From assembly GCA_001931905.2 (NCBI GenBank), contig MSJI02000681.1, positions 67,134 to 131,133 of the forward strand: a DNA stretch of 64,000 nt, written 5' to 3'. Each line of letters begins with the position of its first letter. Position 1 is the first letter of the stretch. Both the position numbers and the translations under genes were made by a program. This document shows positions 1-10,635 of this stretch, piece by piece. The stretch comes from Cladosporium sp. IMV 00045. Taxonomy: Eukaryota > Ascomycota > Dothideomycetes > Cladosporiales > Cladosporiaceae. The notes beneath the pieces were generated by a model. That model was not told the origin of the DNA. It was given only the letters and a program-made list of their open reading frames with translations, and made no database searches.

Positions 1-2706
1 CTGACGGTGATGAATGGCCTTTTCCCCGCGAGGAGACCAGTCTCGGTATCGTCAGACCATGACACAATTCGTTCTGGTCTGCAGTCTTCAGCGTCTTCGG
101 TCTCTGGATTTTCATTGTTTCGTACGAGCGAGGCGTCAGCACCGACATGGAACCCTACGTCGTCTTTTTCTTCAGCGGCAACATCCCCTGGACAGTTGTT
201 TGCTCCATTTGACCCCCGGCCTGCAGGACTGCCACAAACGGAAGAGGATCCCAATTTCGATCCGGAAATTATGGATGCGCGATCTGAGCTCGAGGAATAC
301 GTTGCCGCTCACCGAACTAATGATGGCGCCCATTGGGCGCTTCTGGTTGCTGATGACAGTATTCAGCAGATCCAGAGCTATAACGAAGCCTTGCAGCGGG
401 AAGGGGGCTTCGCAGCCACTCCTTCCCACAACTCCACCAGACACTTGGGAGCCAGGATGGCTTTTTCTGATAGACTCGCCATCGAGACAGTCCTTTGTGA
501 CATGCGCGAAGTTCCTGACTGGGAACATCCTTCTGCCGACGACCTCCTTGACGGCCCTTTAACATGGACGAAGCGGGTGTTGGAACTCTTCGACCTGCGT
601 ATTGCCGAATGTGAGGCGAGATCTGACTTTGTCGCAGCTCACACCTGGATGTGCCACATGGACGCCGTCGAGCATTTTGTGGAACTTCATGGCCCTGAGT
701 CTCTGGTATACGTCCTGCTGGACATTGAGGATGCTGCCCAGTCCTCGCTTGATACTTCTTCGGCCATCATTAGTCTTTGTGATACATGGTTGAGCTTATC
801 CCAGCCTATATTACAGCTCGCGTCGTTGCAAGTCGAACAAGCGCTGCAGACCAACAAAGCACTCAGAACTAAGATGTGGTACAGCGCTGACGTTCGTACC
901 TCTTCTGCTTACGACAACGTCCGAGCGGTCACATCAGCTTTGCGAGTGATGGGCAAGTCCAAGCGTCAAAATGGTCCAAAGCAAGCACCTCCCCTGCGAC
1001 ACTGGAGCGGAGCCAGAATCTCGAGCCAAAACATACATCTCAAGTCCGAAGCACAGATCTTGGACCTTCTCGGGAGCAAGACTGAGCATGGTGGCCCTAA
1101 CAAGCTTAGTGACGAGCAATCCAAGCTGACACTCGCCTGGATGAGACGCAATGACATCCAGATGATTTGCGCCGGCGAAGAGAGGCTCCATAAGCTTTGC
1201 ATGGAGTTTCGGAAATGTGTTGAGCAGCTCATCAACTCTTCTGGACAAGACAACCCCCTCTTGTGGTCAAACGCTCTTTTTGCGCATGATCCCAAAGAAA
1301 CATCTCGCCACAACATGAATGGCATGCGTGCTCATGCAGCTGACGCAACCGCCCCTCGACGCTTTGACTTGTCATCACTGCAGGTCAACCCATTTAATTC
1401 TATTGACAATGCATCAAGCATATCGCGTACTCTTTCGAACGCTAGCTCACGCGATTTGTTTGACAGAAGCCCGACACTCGCCACAGCTTCTTCCATCACA
1501 TTCTGGTCTCCCGCCACCACCGAAATACGTTCGCCTTCGAGTACCACGAGCATGGCTTCGCAAGTTGCCCAAGGCCTGGAGTCCTCTCCTAGAAAGCCTA
1601 CTCGTCCTTCCACAGCGCAGCAATATTCGGCGACCGATGCATTGCGTGAACAAATCACTGGCCTTCTCCTGAGTGATGTAGGCGCAAGCCTTTTCGTCGA
1701 TGGAAGTGAGACTGATCTCGCTTTCCTTTCAGGACTCGGAGGTGAGCTCACCAGACAACATCTAGAATCTAAGATGGTGTTTGCCAGCAGGGAGCAGTCA
1801 AAGGAAACGCTTCGTATCGATGGCGTCCAGCGCGGTTCAAGGCATCGGTCACGATATGACTTCGAGCGCAGCTTCAAGACCATGTTCGAGATGTTTACGC
1901 TCGAGTGCGATCCGTGCAAGAAGCTGCAGCATCTCAACGACATACAAAAACTCCTCAGACCATACCTCGCAAGCCGCAAACATATGAGATCGCCCCTGCT
2001 GTCGGGAGATGTCACTCCGCCGAGAACATCACGATCGACATCCGGAAGACGTGCAGACGTCTCCGAACCACTCGCCGATGGGTTTTTCACGCTCTTCTGC
2101 CAACGAGACCTGCGCCCGCCCGCACTGTTCCGCGATCTGCAGTACATTGCATCGCTGGTGCCCAACACCGTACTGGACACCCAGTCGCAAGGCCAAGCAT
2201 TCTGGAGCGCGGCAACCGCAGCACTGCGCCTGAAGTCAGAAGCGCGCAAGAAGCTCGTCGAGACAGCCGACAACATCATCGACTATCAGACCAACAACCG
2301 CGGCCACGCAGCCTCGACCGCGCAACAACAGCGCGACTCCGCAACCTTCACCGCACCATCACGCACTCCCTCAGCAGAGCTAATAGCACACTACAGCATG
2401 GCCGACGCCGCGCACCTCCTGCAAATCACCGCGCGCGAAGGCGACGCAGCCGCCCAGCGCGAGTTGGCCACTCTGTACCTGACGCACCCGGACCTCGTGG
2501 AGCACATCATCGCGCCCTTCGCGCTGCCGAGCGAGGTTTTCAGGGATGAAATCGAGGGCCGATGGAAGCGCGATCGCGACCCGGAGCGCTGCGATCCGAA
2601 AACCATGTGTGTCGCACATCATTGGATGGTGCTTGGCGCGAAGGGCGGTGATGCTCTCGCGAGGGAGTTTTTGCGGCAGAGGGAGGAGATGGAGAGGTTG
2701 CCTTGA
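1..2706 (+). CDS. Conserved fungal protein with Sel1-like C-terminus, 5' partial
   Basis: The frame is open from base 1, so the true start is probably upstream; the first ATG in the window is at base 10. About 900 residues are visible. The first 600 are Ser/Thr-rich with low-complexity stretches and no catalytic motif that I recognise. The last 100 residues contain a helical Sel1/TPR-like segment (AREGDAAAQRELATLYLTHP, then AHHWMVLGAKGGDALAREFL) spaced like Sel1 repeats, which usually act as protein-binding scaffolds. No intron is needed and the stop is TGA at 2704-2706. A role as a cytosolic scaffold or signalling adaptor is inference from the Sel1-like end only. Confidence 0.75.
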   Translation: MTVMNGLFPARRPVSVSSDHDTIRSGLQSSASSVSGFSLFRTSEASAPTWNPTSSFSSAATSPGQLFAPFDPRPAGLPQTEEDPNFDPEIMDARSELEEYVAAHRTNDGAHWALLVADDSIQQIQSYNEALQREGGFAATPSHNSTRHLGARMAFSDRLAIETVLCDMREVPDWEHPSADDLLDGPLTWTKRVLELFDLRIAECEARSDFVAAHTWMCHMDAVEHFVELHGPESLVYVLLDIEDAAQSSLDTSSAIISLCDTWLSLSQPILQLASLQVEQALQTNKALRTKMWYSADVRTSSAYDNVRAVTSALRVMGKSKRQNGPKQAPPLRHWSGARISSQNIHLKSEAQILDLLGSKTEHGGPNKLSDEQSKLTLAWMRRNDIQMICAGEERLHKLCMEFRKCVEQLINSSGQDNPLLWSNALFAHDPKETSRHNMNGMRAHAADATAPRRFDLSSLQVNPFNSIDNASSISRTLSNASSRDLFDRSPTLATASSITFWSPATTEIRSPSSTTSMASQVAQGLESSPRKPTRPSTAQQYSATDALREQITGLLLSDVGASLFVDGSETDLAFLSGLGGELTRQHLESKMVFASREQSKETLRIDGVQRGSRHRSRYDFERSFKTMFEMFTLECDPCKKLQHLNDIQKLLRPYLASRKHMRSPLLSGDVTPPRTSRSTSGRRADVSEPLADGFFTLFCQRDLRPPALFRDLQYIASLVPNTVLDTQSQGQAFWSAATAALRLKSEARKKLVETADNIIDYQTNNRGHAASTAQQQRDSATFTAPSRTPSAELIAHYSMADAAHLLQITAREGDAAAQRELATLYLTHPDLVEHIIAPFALPSEVFRDEIEGRWKRDRDPERCDPKTMCVAHHWMVLGAKGGDALAREFLRQREEMERLP

Positions 2707-3778
2707 TCTCTTGGGGCTCGGTGGTGTTGTATCGATGGGATTTGGGAGACGTTGTTTGTGCGTTCGCATGCACACATTTGCGTTCAAGGTCAGCACTTTC
2801 TTGGTCTCTTCTATTTCGATCTGACCTGATTTTTCTTTCTCTCTCTTTCTTTTGCTCTTGCTCTTGCTCTTATTCTATTGCAAAGCGTCGGCGTTGGTGG
2901 AAGCAACGAAGAAACGACATGCTTCTTTCTTCCTGGATTCCTTATTGTGGTTCACTTCTAATGCCTCCCATTCTGATTGTTTCTCGCAGAAGATGGGATC
3001 TTGCAAGACATTTATCCTGTTGTGCTTATTACTTCACATGGCTTTCTTCCTATATCCTCTTCTCCTCTTCTTCTTTACTTTGTTTATTTCGTTCTTTTCT
3101 CTTCTCCTTGATCCCTGAAGCAATGAGAGATCCTCTTTTTTTCTAAGAGCACGAGGATAACGAACCATTGTACCGTACCATTGTACCGTACCACTGAGCC
3201 GAGGTGCCTGCTGCGAGACTGAGAGGTATATATACACGAATCGACCATATGGACATCTCTTGAACATGCATTGGGGGGTTTGCGAGCAACATGAAATACT
3301 TGATCGATTCATGTTTCCTCGCCCTCGATTTTCACGGAAGCGACAAACTTCAAGCTTCGGTATGCAAGCCCTAGAATGCTTGACCGAGGCTTGTTGTGGG
3401 TTTCGCCCCACTTTTGGTCCAAGTCTCTGCCTTTTCGATGCTCCGCCCGCGCATGTCTGGAGAAGAAAAAGACTCTCGCCAGCGATAAAAAGATAAGAGG
3501 GCGCCGGGGATGACTGCGTTCTAGGTTTTGGTGACTGCCGCTCCTGCCGGCCTGCTCTGCTGTCGCTTATGTACGCATGTTTCTACTTCCTGGTAGAGTG
3601 GGTAGGTGTCGTGTGCCTTCTTCCTTCCTCCCTCTTTCGTTTCTTATCCGAAGTGACTATACCCTGCACATCTGCCCACTATTTCCACGCGGTGCATGCC
3701 ACGCCTCTGCTCGGATCCAGGCCATCGAGGAAACAAACGCTTAGAAGGACAGAGCGACAACACATCGTATCTCCGACA
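2707..3778. other. Intergenic, pyrimidine-rich, with a 13-bp direct repeat
   Basis: No gene is supported here. 2830-3130 is strongly C/T-rich on the plus strand, as is common upstream of fungal transcription starts. A 13-bp direct repeat (ACCATTGTACCGT, 2.4 copies) lies at 3164-3193. The stretch holds the 3' end of the upstream gene and the promoter and leader of the permease. Confidence 0.6.
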
Positions 3779-5662
3779 ATGGCCTCTCACGGCGACCCAG
3801 AAATTCTCACCGCACCACCCACGCAAAAACCCCAACGCCCTCTAAGCGCCGAAGAAAAACTCGCCCGCACGACAATCGACATCGAATCCTCGCCGCAATC
3901 CTCCGAATGGGACAACACGAGCCGCACCGGCGAAAAACAACCCTCCCCCAATCAACAAGAACAACAAATCTACAACTCCACCCCAATCTCGCAAGATGGC
4001 GGCATCCTGTCGCGCATGCGCCGCTGGGAGACCGCCATGGACCGCAAGCTGGGCATTGAGAGCCAGGCGATCGATAGGAAGGGGCCCGAGGAGAGGATCA
4101 AGAAGATGGGCTGGAGGGAGAGTTTGACCATGGCGGCGCTCTGGGCCAGCGGCACGATGAATTTGAGCTGTTTCGCCACGGGGTTTTTGGGGTGGAAGTT
4201 TGGGTTGGATTTGATGTGAGTTTTTGGCTTTCTTCTTTATTATTATTGGGGTTCCTGTCTTGGTGTGGCTTGGATTTTCTTGTTCGGGTTTGGAGTTTTA
4301 TTGTGATTGGTTTTGGGATGGGAATATTTTCTGCTTTTGAATGGCGAGACGAGCGAGGATTGTTTCGCAGGCGGCAGTCTTCTTCCTGGTGCAGACCAGC
4401 TGACAATCTTCCACCACAGGCAGAGTATCCTGATTGTCGTCTTCGGATCGCTCCTCGGTGGCGCCGTCTCCGGCTTCTGTGCGACTCTGGGTGCTCCGAC
4501 TGGTCTTCGTCAAATCTCCATCAGCAGGTATAGTTTCGGATGGTTTCCGAACAAAGTCGTCGCCCTTCTCAACACCATCCAACAGATCGGCTGGAGTTCC
4601 GCAGGCTGCATTACGGGAGGCATCGCTTTGAACGCGGTCGCAGACGGTAAAGTCAGCACTGCTCTCGGTATCGTCATCATCGCCGTTTGCAGTCTGATCA
4701 TTTCCTTCATCGGAATCAAAGCCATCTTGCCGTTCGAGCGGTACGCCTGGATCGTATATCTCATCGTCTTTCTCATCATTCTCGGTCAGACCGGGTCTTC
4801 AGCAGATGCCTCACGCGGCACCGAACTGAAAGGCGCAGAGTTGAGCGGAACAGTCCTCTCCCTCCTGGCCATCGTCTACGGCAGCTCAGCATCATGGGCC
4901 ACAGCCGCATCAGACTACTACGTCCTTTATCCGCCCAACACCAGCCGCACGAAAGTCTTCCTCCTCACCACAATCGGCGTGGCCCTCCCAACCTCCTTCG
5001 CCATGACAGCCGGCTGCGTCGTCTCGTCCGCCCTGAATACCCGCCCAACGTGGAACGCAGCCTACACCGAAAACGGCGGCAGCGGACTCGGCTTCCTGCT
5101 CCAAACGGCCCTCCACCCCGTCGGCTTCGCCAAATTCCTCCTCGTCCTCCTCGTCCTCAGCGGCATCAACTGCAACATCATCAACACGTACTCGGCGGCG
5201 CTGTCGTGCCAGCAATTCGCGCGCCCCTTCGCCCGCCTCCCCCGCGTGCTCTGGACCCTGCTCTGCTTCGCCGTCATCCTCGCCCTCGCCCTCGCCGGCC
5301 GCGACCACATCCTCGACTACCTCGAGAACTTCCTCTCCCTGCTCGGCTACTGGTGCACGTCGTACTTCGTTATCGTCGCCACGGAGCACTTCCTCTTCCG
5401 CCGCGCGGACGTGGCGCACAAGTACGATTTGGAGGGCTGGAATGAGCCCGCGCGCTTGCCCATCGGTTTGGCTGCGAGTGCGAGTTTCTTGCTCGGCGTG
5501 GTGATGTGGTGTATGGGCATGGTGGAAACTTGGTTCGTCGGGCCGGTCGGCGGCTTGATCGGGGCGAGTGGTGGGGATGTGGCGAATGAGATGACTTTCG
5601 CGGCGACGCTGGTGGCGTATGTCCCGTTGCGGTGGGCGGAGTTGAGGTATTTTGGGAGATGA
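3779..5662 (+). CDS. NCS1-family purine/cytosine (nucleobase) permease
   Basis: Model: exons 3779-4215 and 4420-5662, joined in phase, 559 residues, close to yeast Fcy2 (about 530). The hydrophilic N-terminus (about 110 residues) is followed by roughly twelve hydrophobic segments. Family signatures include FATGFLGWKFGLDL at the first membrane segment and TLGAPTGLRQISISRYSFGW, matching the conserved LRQ-ISRYSFG block of NCS1 nucleobase/H+ symporters. It should import purines or cytosine across the plasma membrane; substrate choice within the family cannot be told from sequence. The 204-bp intron is long for this window. Its acceptor (CAG at 4417-4419) was chosen because it restores the frame and the family's uninterrupted second helix; an earlier CAG near 4369 would not. 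Confidence 0.9.
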
Positions 5663-6289
5663 TGGTGGAAGGAGGTGGGAATTTGCCATTTTCTGTGATC
5701 AAGTGTATGGGGGGGGGCGAGTCACTGGTGTTTCCCCCCTTTCTCGATTCTGTCTCTCATGACGATGCGATGGCTTTGCGTTTGAAGCGGTTTGTTAATG
5801 CTTTTTATGATACACATGTTCTGGTTTCTTGATTTATCATAGGGGGAGCACTCAGAAAGCATATCTATCGTTATTCCCAAAGAAACAACTGCATCTTGTC
5901 AAAGAAGGGTGACATGAGTCGTGTCACCAATCTCAAGTTGAGAAGACCATAGGCATCCAATACATTCTGGGATCTGTAGACTACAGCTTGGCGGACGAGA
6001 CGGCTACAGAAGGCTGATACGTCGGGAAACATATTCACGGATCCTGTTGGCAAGACCGGGTCGATACTCTCTGTCATGGATCGCTCATGCCTACTATACT
6101 GTTGACTCAATTGGAGCAGATGCCCGGCCTCAGCCGCTTTGCTCGAACGTATTTCTTTGAACTATACTGTATACGATATGGTTCGTTATATCGGTTCCCA
6201 CTGGCATTGAACCGGGCAACAAGGCCGAATCAGGCTTGGAAGCAACTCTCTCAAACTCACAAATAAAGAGACCCTGCTGTGCGTCCATT
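5663..6289. other. Intergenic between convergent permease and P450
   Basis: This holds the 3' ends of two converging genes. An 8-base G run lies near 5709. I see no coding, tRNA or repeat signal. A tRNA B-box-like GGTTCAATGCC on the minus strand near 6215 lacks a matching stem. Confidence 0.5.
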
Positions 6290-7966
6290 CTACACAACGG
6301 CAGAAGGCGTCGACGGCTTGTTCTTGAGCTGCAGTTCCAGCTTCTTGTCTTTCGGGGTAATCACTGCAAGATCGTCAGTCAGCATCGAGCCATCACCAAA
6401 AACGCACACACCGAAAGGACGGTCTCTAACTTACCGAAATAATTCACCAACTCCGACGGTCCCAAAGGCTTCATCCCCTCCGCCAACTCGGCCCCCTGAC
6501 ACTGGCGCAGAAACATCGCCACACCGTACCGCAGCTCCATCCAAGCCAAGTGCATGCCGAGACAGGTGTAGGCGCCCGCGCCGAAAGCGCTGTTGGTCGC
6601 TTTGGCGCCCTTGGGGTTCAGCGCGCTGCCGGTCGGGTCCTCGATGTAGCGGCCAGGGTTGAAGGTCAGCGGGTCCGGGTACATCGAGGCGTCGCGGTGG
6701 TAGGTCCAGGCTTGCGTTGAGACGGTGGTTCCAGGTGCCAGGTAGTGGCCGCACATGGTCGCTCCTTGGGCGGGCACGACGCGCGGGAGAGAGCCCGGGA
6801 CGGCGGCGTAGAGGCGCAGGGTTTCGTTGATGGTGGCGTTGAGGAGGGGGAGGGTTTCGAGGTCGGCGTCTTTGAAGCCCGGGTCGAGGCCGGAGACTTC
6901 GGCTTCGAGCTTGCTGCGCAGCTCGAGGCGCGTGGCGATGTTCCAGAGCGTGAAGGCGAGCGTGTTGGCCGTCGTGCCGGAGCCGGCGAAGATCAGGCTG
7001 GTCGCTTCCACTTGCACGTCGATGTCCTGCAGGGCCGCTTTGCCGCCGCCTTCTTTCTCGGCTTCGTCCAGCACGGTGCTCATCAGGTTGGCGCTGCGGC
7101 CTTCCTGCTTGGATTTCTTCGCGTTCTCTACCGCTTTCATGCCGTGGCCCAGGATGTAGTTGGTGCTGTTGAACATTTGGTTGAGCTTCTTGACGGGCAG
7201 GCGGGAGAGGACGGCGCGCATCCAAGGGTGCTCAGCGCCGATGCCGTTGCCGACGAGGGCCAGTTCGAGGATTTTGATGTACTCCGTGCGCTGCGGTTGG
7301 TTAGGACGATGGTGTCTTGCAAGTTTGGGGGTTGTTGTCACTTACGTCTCCCAGCTCGAGCAAGCCGAAGCTTTCGCCGAAACCCAGACAGCCGACGATA
7401 TCAGCGCCCATTAGAGACCACCACTTGAAGACGTCGACTTTGCCACCGTGGCTGGCACCATCTTCGACGATCTTGTCGACAGCGAGTTGGACCCTCTCCC
7501 GAACGACGTCCTCGAAGTGCTCCCTGACATGAGTCTTGGAGAAACCTTTCGCGAACAAGCGACGACGGACGCCGTGCGACTTGGCATCCCTGAGAGTGAA
7601 GACTGAGTGGACGGGGAAGTTGGTGAGCTTGGTGTAGAAGTCTCCCTTGGTGTAGCCACCGGATACGGCGTGGATTTGGCGGAAGGCCTCGATGTCCGCC
7701 ACGGCGACTTCGTCGGGCGAGATGCGAACGATAGGACCGTACTTCTTGTGGAGCTCGTCGATGTAGAAGATCCTCTTGCCTCCCGTCACGGCTGATTTGA
7801 GTTGACGATTGGTGAAGAGGGAAGCCCATGGGCCCGGGATGGATTTCAGCGGAGACGTTAGAGCGGTGTAAAGGCAGGTCAGGATGTAGGTGCCGATTGC
7901 GAACGTGACCGCTGAAAGTGCCAGTTGCCAGCGGCTCATGTCGTTAAATGTAGCTGCGAGGCTCAT
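6290..7966 (-). CDS. Cytochrome P450 monooxygenase
   Basis: Model: exons 7346-7966, 6435-7290 and 6290-6363; all junctions are GT-AG and in phase; 516 residues, normal P450 length. The start at 7966 precedes an N-terminal membrane anchor and the SIPGPWAS hinge. Further marks are ETLR (ExxR, residues 363-366), FNPGRY (PERF region) and the heme-Cys loop FGAGAYTCLG with Cys450. The C-terminus encoded by the last small exon (VITPKDKKLELQLKN) is typical. Two canonical positions deviate: the I-helix reads AGSGTT with Gly instead of Asp/Glu, and the heme loop has Tyr where Arg/His is usual. It probably acts in the ER membrane on a hydrophobic secondary metabolite or xenobiotic; the substrate is unknown. 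Its next gene, also on the minus strand, is a DUF1772 protein. Confidence 0.93.
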
Positions 7967-9419
7967 GTTGGCAGTTGGACGGTGTATCTTCAGGTCGAAT
8001 TGCAGATTAAGTGCAACATGCGTGAGGAAGCACGCGAAAGGCAAACGACTGAAATGCGGCGAGACTTCTTCGCTGTCGACCTCCCCTACCTTAAATGCCA
8101 AACACTACGACATGTCGGTCAAGGCGGCAGGCATGCCATTGCCTGAACCCAGCGACCTGTCATCGCAACAATGAGGAGCCGGATTTGCATGGCGGGTAGC
8201 GGGGGAAACATTTAAGCTCGCAGCATGAAGTGATATAGTTTCTGCTGCTCCCAGATAAAATTGGCCAGTCACAAACGAGATGTTTGGCCGGGGTCAGCCA
8301 TGCGGATCAATGTCAAGACTCGACAAGCATATGGGCCTGTCGATCCCGGTGTTTGTGATTACTCCATTGGGTGTCTGGGCAGGAAAATCCTCCGGCGGTC
8401 AAGCGTTCTTACAGGCGGGGTTCTGTAGGCAGGTCTTGGTCTGCTATGGAACAGGTGTCGATAATGTTTGGGCCGGACTGTTGTCTTATGTGTGGGCTAG
8501 TTTCGGAGTGAAAAGTGTGGTGACCTGGCGGCGCTCATGCTGCTTCAACATCATGCATTCGATTAGTGAGTGCATATGTTGAGGATTTTGTTCATGCACA
8601 TGCTCGTGGAAAGCTATCCGCGACCAACGATCTTCGCAGTGCAGACTGGCCTGCCTGATCAAGAGCATGGGAGAGCGGGCCAGAGAGCATACCTGCAGTC
8701 CGATCGTGCTCGTCCGAGCCGTATCTGCATCTTCGCTGCAGAGAGTCGGAAGCTGGGCGAAGGGGGCATGTGCTGTCCGCGTGCGTGCATGTGTGTGTGA
8801 TGTGATGGCTCCCAGCCGCTTTGTTTCTTTTCTGTGGTTGCCGTGACGTTGTGTCGCAGGCCCCATCGTCTCTCTTTTCCCCGGACATTCCCCCACGAGC
8901 AAGTCCGCGCAGAAACGCGCTTTGCGGCTCTCGGAACATTATTCGTGACGGAGAACGAGCCGTTGGGATGGCCGATCACTGTGTTGTTGACTTTTGCTAC
9001 GAGCAAGAGCTGCTGGGATGTATGCTCTTCAACAATGTCGTTCATCCTGGTGAGGATCTATCCTGCACGCCATCCTTTCTTCTGCCCGTACGAAGCATTC
9101 GAGGCACCCCTCGGTGGCTCTCATGACATTTAGGTCTCCAAGTTTGCTGCGTAGATCAGTTTATCGTTGTGATAGCTGTCCTCCAGCCCATCGAACTGGC
9201 AAAACGGCTACAGACAGGACTCGGTCTATGTGCCGCGATTAGCTCTCTTCAGCCCAATGGGTGCTAGAGAAGCGTCATCTATTACTCCAAAAAGAGATAA
9301 AGCAAGAAGTTAAAGAATAGGAATTGTTCATCTCAAAGTATGAAAAGCCATTGAGATTTGTAGTCTTGACATGCATCACAAAGTAAACACGACCTTCCTC
9401 CAGCAACCTCCACCCAAAC
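7967..9419. other. Intergenic, nothing supported
   Basis: Short open frames occur on both strands but none has a recognisable domain, splice structure or start context. It contains the P450 promoter and the 3' end of the DUF1772 gene. Confidence 0.5.
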
Positions 9420-9902
9420 CTAAGCATTCAACGAAGCCCACAGACCGCTGAACCCACCAACAAAAAACATGGCAGCCCTGATATAGTTCTGCGTGACCCA
9501 CTGCTTGAGCAAGACAATATGTTCACCGGAAGCAGTGCTCTTCGCCTGCAAACCCGCGTCGACGCTGATGTCCATCAACCTCACAATGCCAGGGTACATC
9601 CACAGCCTAGTCCACGGCAGAGTGATGAGGGTGCTGACGGCAGCGAGACTCCAAAGACGACGCTGCGAGGGAATGCGGTAGGCCAGGTAGCTGCTGGCGA
9701 GCACCGAGGTCACCGCGCAGGGCACCACGAAGGCGCCGCCTGTGGTGAAGACGTGTGAGAAAATGGGCGTCGAGACCCCGACGGGTTCCGGGTAGAGGCG
9801 TGGGATGATGTTGTGCGAGGCGCAGATGCCGTAGCCCGTCGCGATGAAGGCGAGGGGCACCGAGATCAGTTTGGCGGAGAGGAGGGCCGTGGGCGAGTCC
9901 AT
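9420..9902 (-). CDS. DUF1772 (anthrone oxygenase-like) membrane protein
   Basis: Single exon, 160 residues, ATG at 9902. Four hydrophobic segments are visible, and the final block LLKQWVTQNYIRAAMFFVGG matches the conserved W-x-x-x-N-x-x-R helix of DUF1772 proteins. This family includes the anthrone oxygenases that oxidise anthrones to anthraquinones in fungal polyketide pathways (for example HypC in aflatoxin synthesis), as well as many uncharacterised members. A small membrane oxygenase next to a P450, with an EthD protein 3.6 kb away, suggests a tailoring role. The exact reaction is inference. Confidence 0.85.
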   Translation of the reverse strand: MDSPTALLSAKLISVPLAFIATGYGICASHNIIPRLYPEPVGVSTPIFSHVFTTGGAFVVPCAVTSVLASSYLAYRIPSQRRLWSLAAVSTLITLPWTRLWMYPGIVRLMDISVDAGLQAKSTASGEHIVLLKQWVTQNYIRAAMFFVGGFSGLWASLNA

Positions 9903-10635
9903 CCTGCTTGATAGGGTTGGGATTGGTTTTGTTGTCTTGTTGTGTTGCTTTGCAGTGGTGAGCTGGATGGCGTTCGCTGCTGGGGTTGTTTGATGGAGTT
10001 TATCTCGGTATGGGACAGCTCTGGCTTAATTCAACAATGGATAGTAATATTTATCATTTGGCTCTTCATGTGAGCGGGGTTTCAATGTTTCCGGACCCGA
10101 GCGAAGGATCAGAGTTACGGTCGCAAAGTGGCTGCAGCTGATTCTCAGCACCAAAAGGGCGTGACGAATGGCAACGCAAAAGATGGCTCGTTGACGGTAC
10201 AGCTCTGCCTACGATGAAAAAAGGAACGCATCGTGACTGAAGTGGCTGCTTTCTATGGAGAGCTCACAAACGTTTGTGCGATACACATACGGCCGTTGGC
10301 GTAAGCGACTTTGCACATAAGTCACGGCCGATTCTGAGGAACATTCACAGGAGAGCTGTAGAGCTTCTCGAGCTTCGAAGGTGGAAGTGATTCGACCGAA
10401 AGAAGTATGTTGATGAATCATACCCAATAGGGGTTGACACGCTGCAGAGTTTGCGACATATTTGTCGAGATCTTGTTTGGCGGCACGGGATCAGCCGCCA
10501 CATATGACTCGCCAAAATTATAGCAGAGTGGTAAGGACATGTGAGTCGAAGTGAGGGTCTCTTTGGCGTGTGTATGCAGCTCAAAAGTCCCATCTCGCTC
10601 CACTTCACCCTGCCTTATATTCTCGCCCAACATAC
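9903..10635. other. Divergent promoter region, DUF1772 / cysteinyl-tRNA synthetase
   Basis: About 730 bp between divergent starts. No coding signal. It serves as the promoter of both neighbours. Confidence 0.5.

Noticed and set aside
1332..2279. 315-codon frame antisense to the Sel1-like gene
   Set aside because: Composition of a reverse-strand shadow; no recognisable domain or start context.
4687..5689. Long open frames on both strands over the permease
   Set aside because: Arg/Pro/His-rich or acidic shadows of a GC-rich coding region; no domain.
6200..6240. B-box-like GGTTCAATGCC on the minus strand as a tRNA gene
   Set aside because: The flanking bases cannot form a T-arm or an acceptor stem.
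8486..9133. Overlapping short frames between the P450 and DUF1772 genes
   Set aside because: No conserved motif, no splice pattern, and they overlap each other on both strands.
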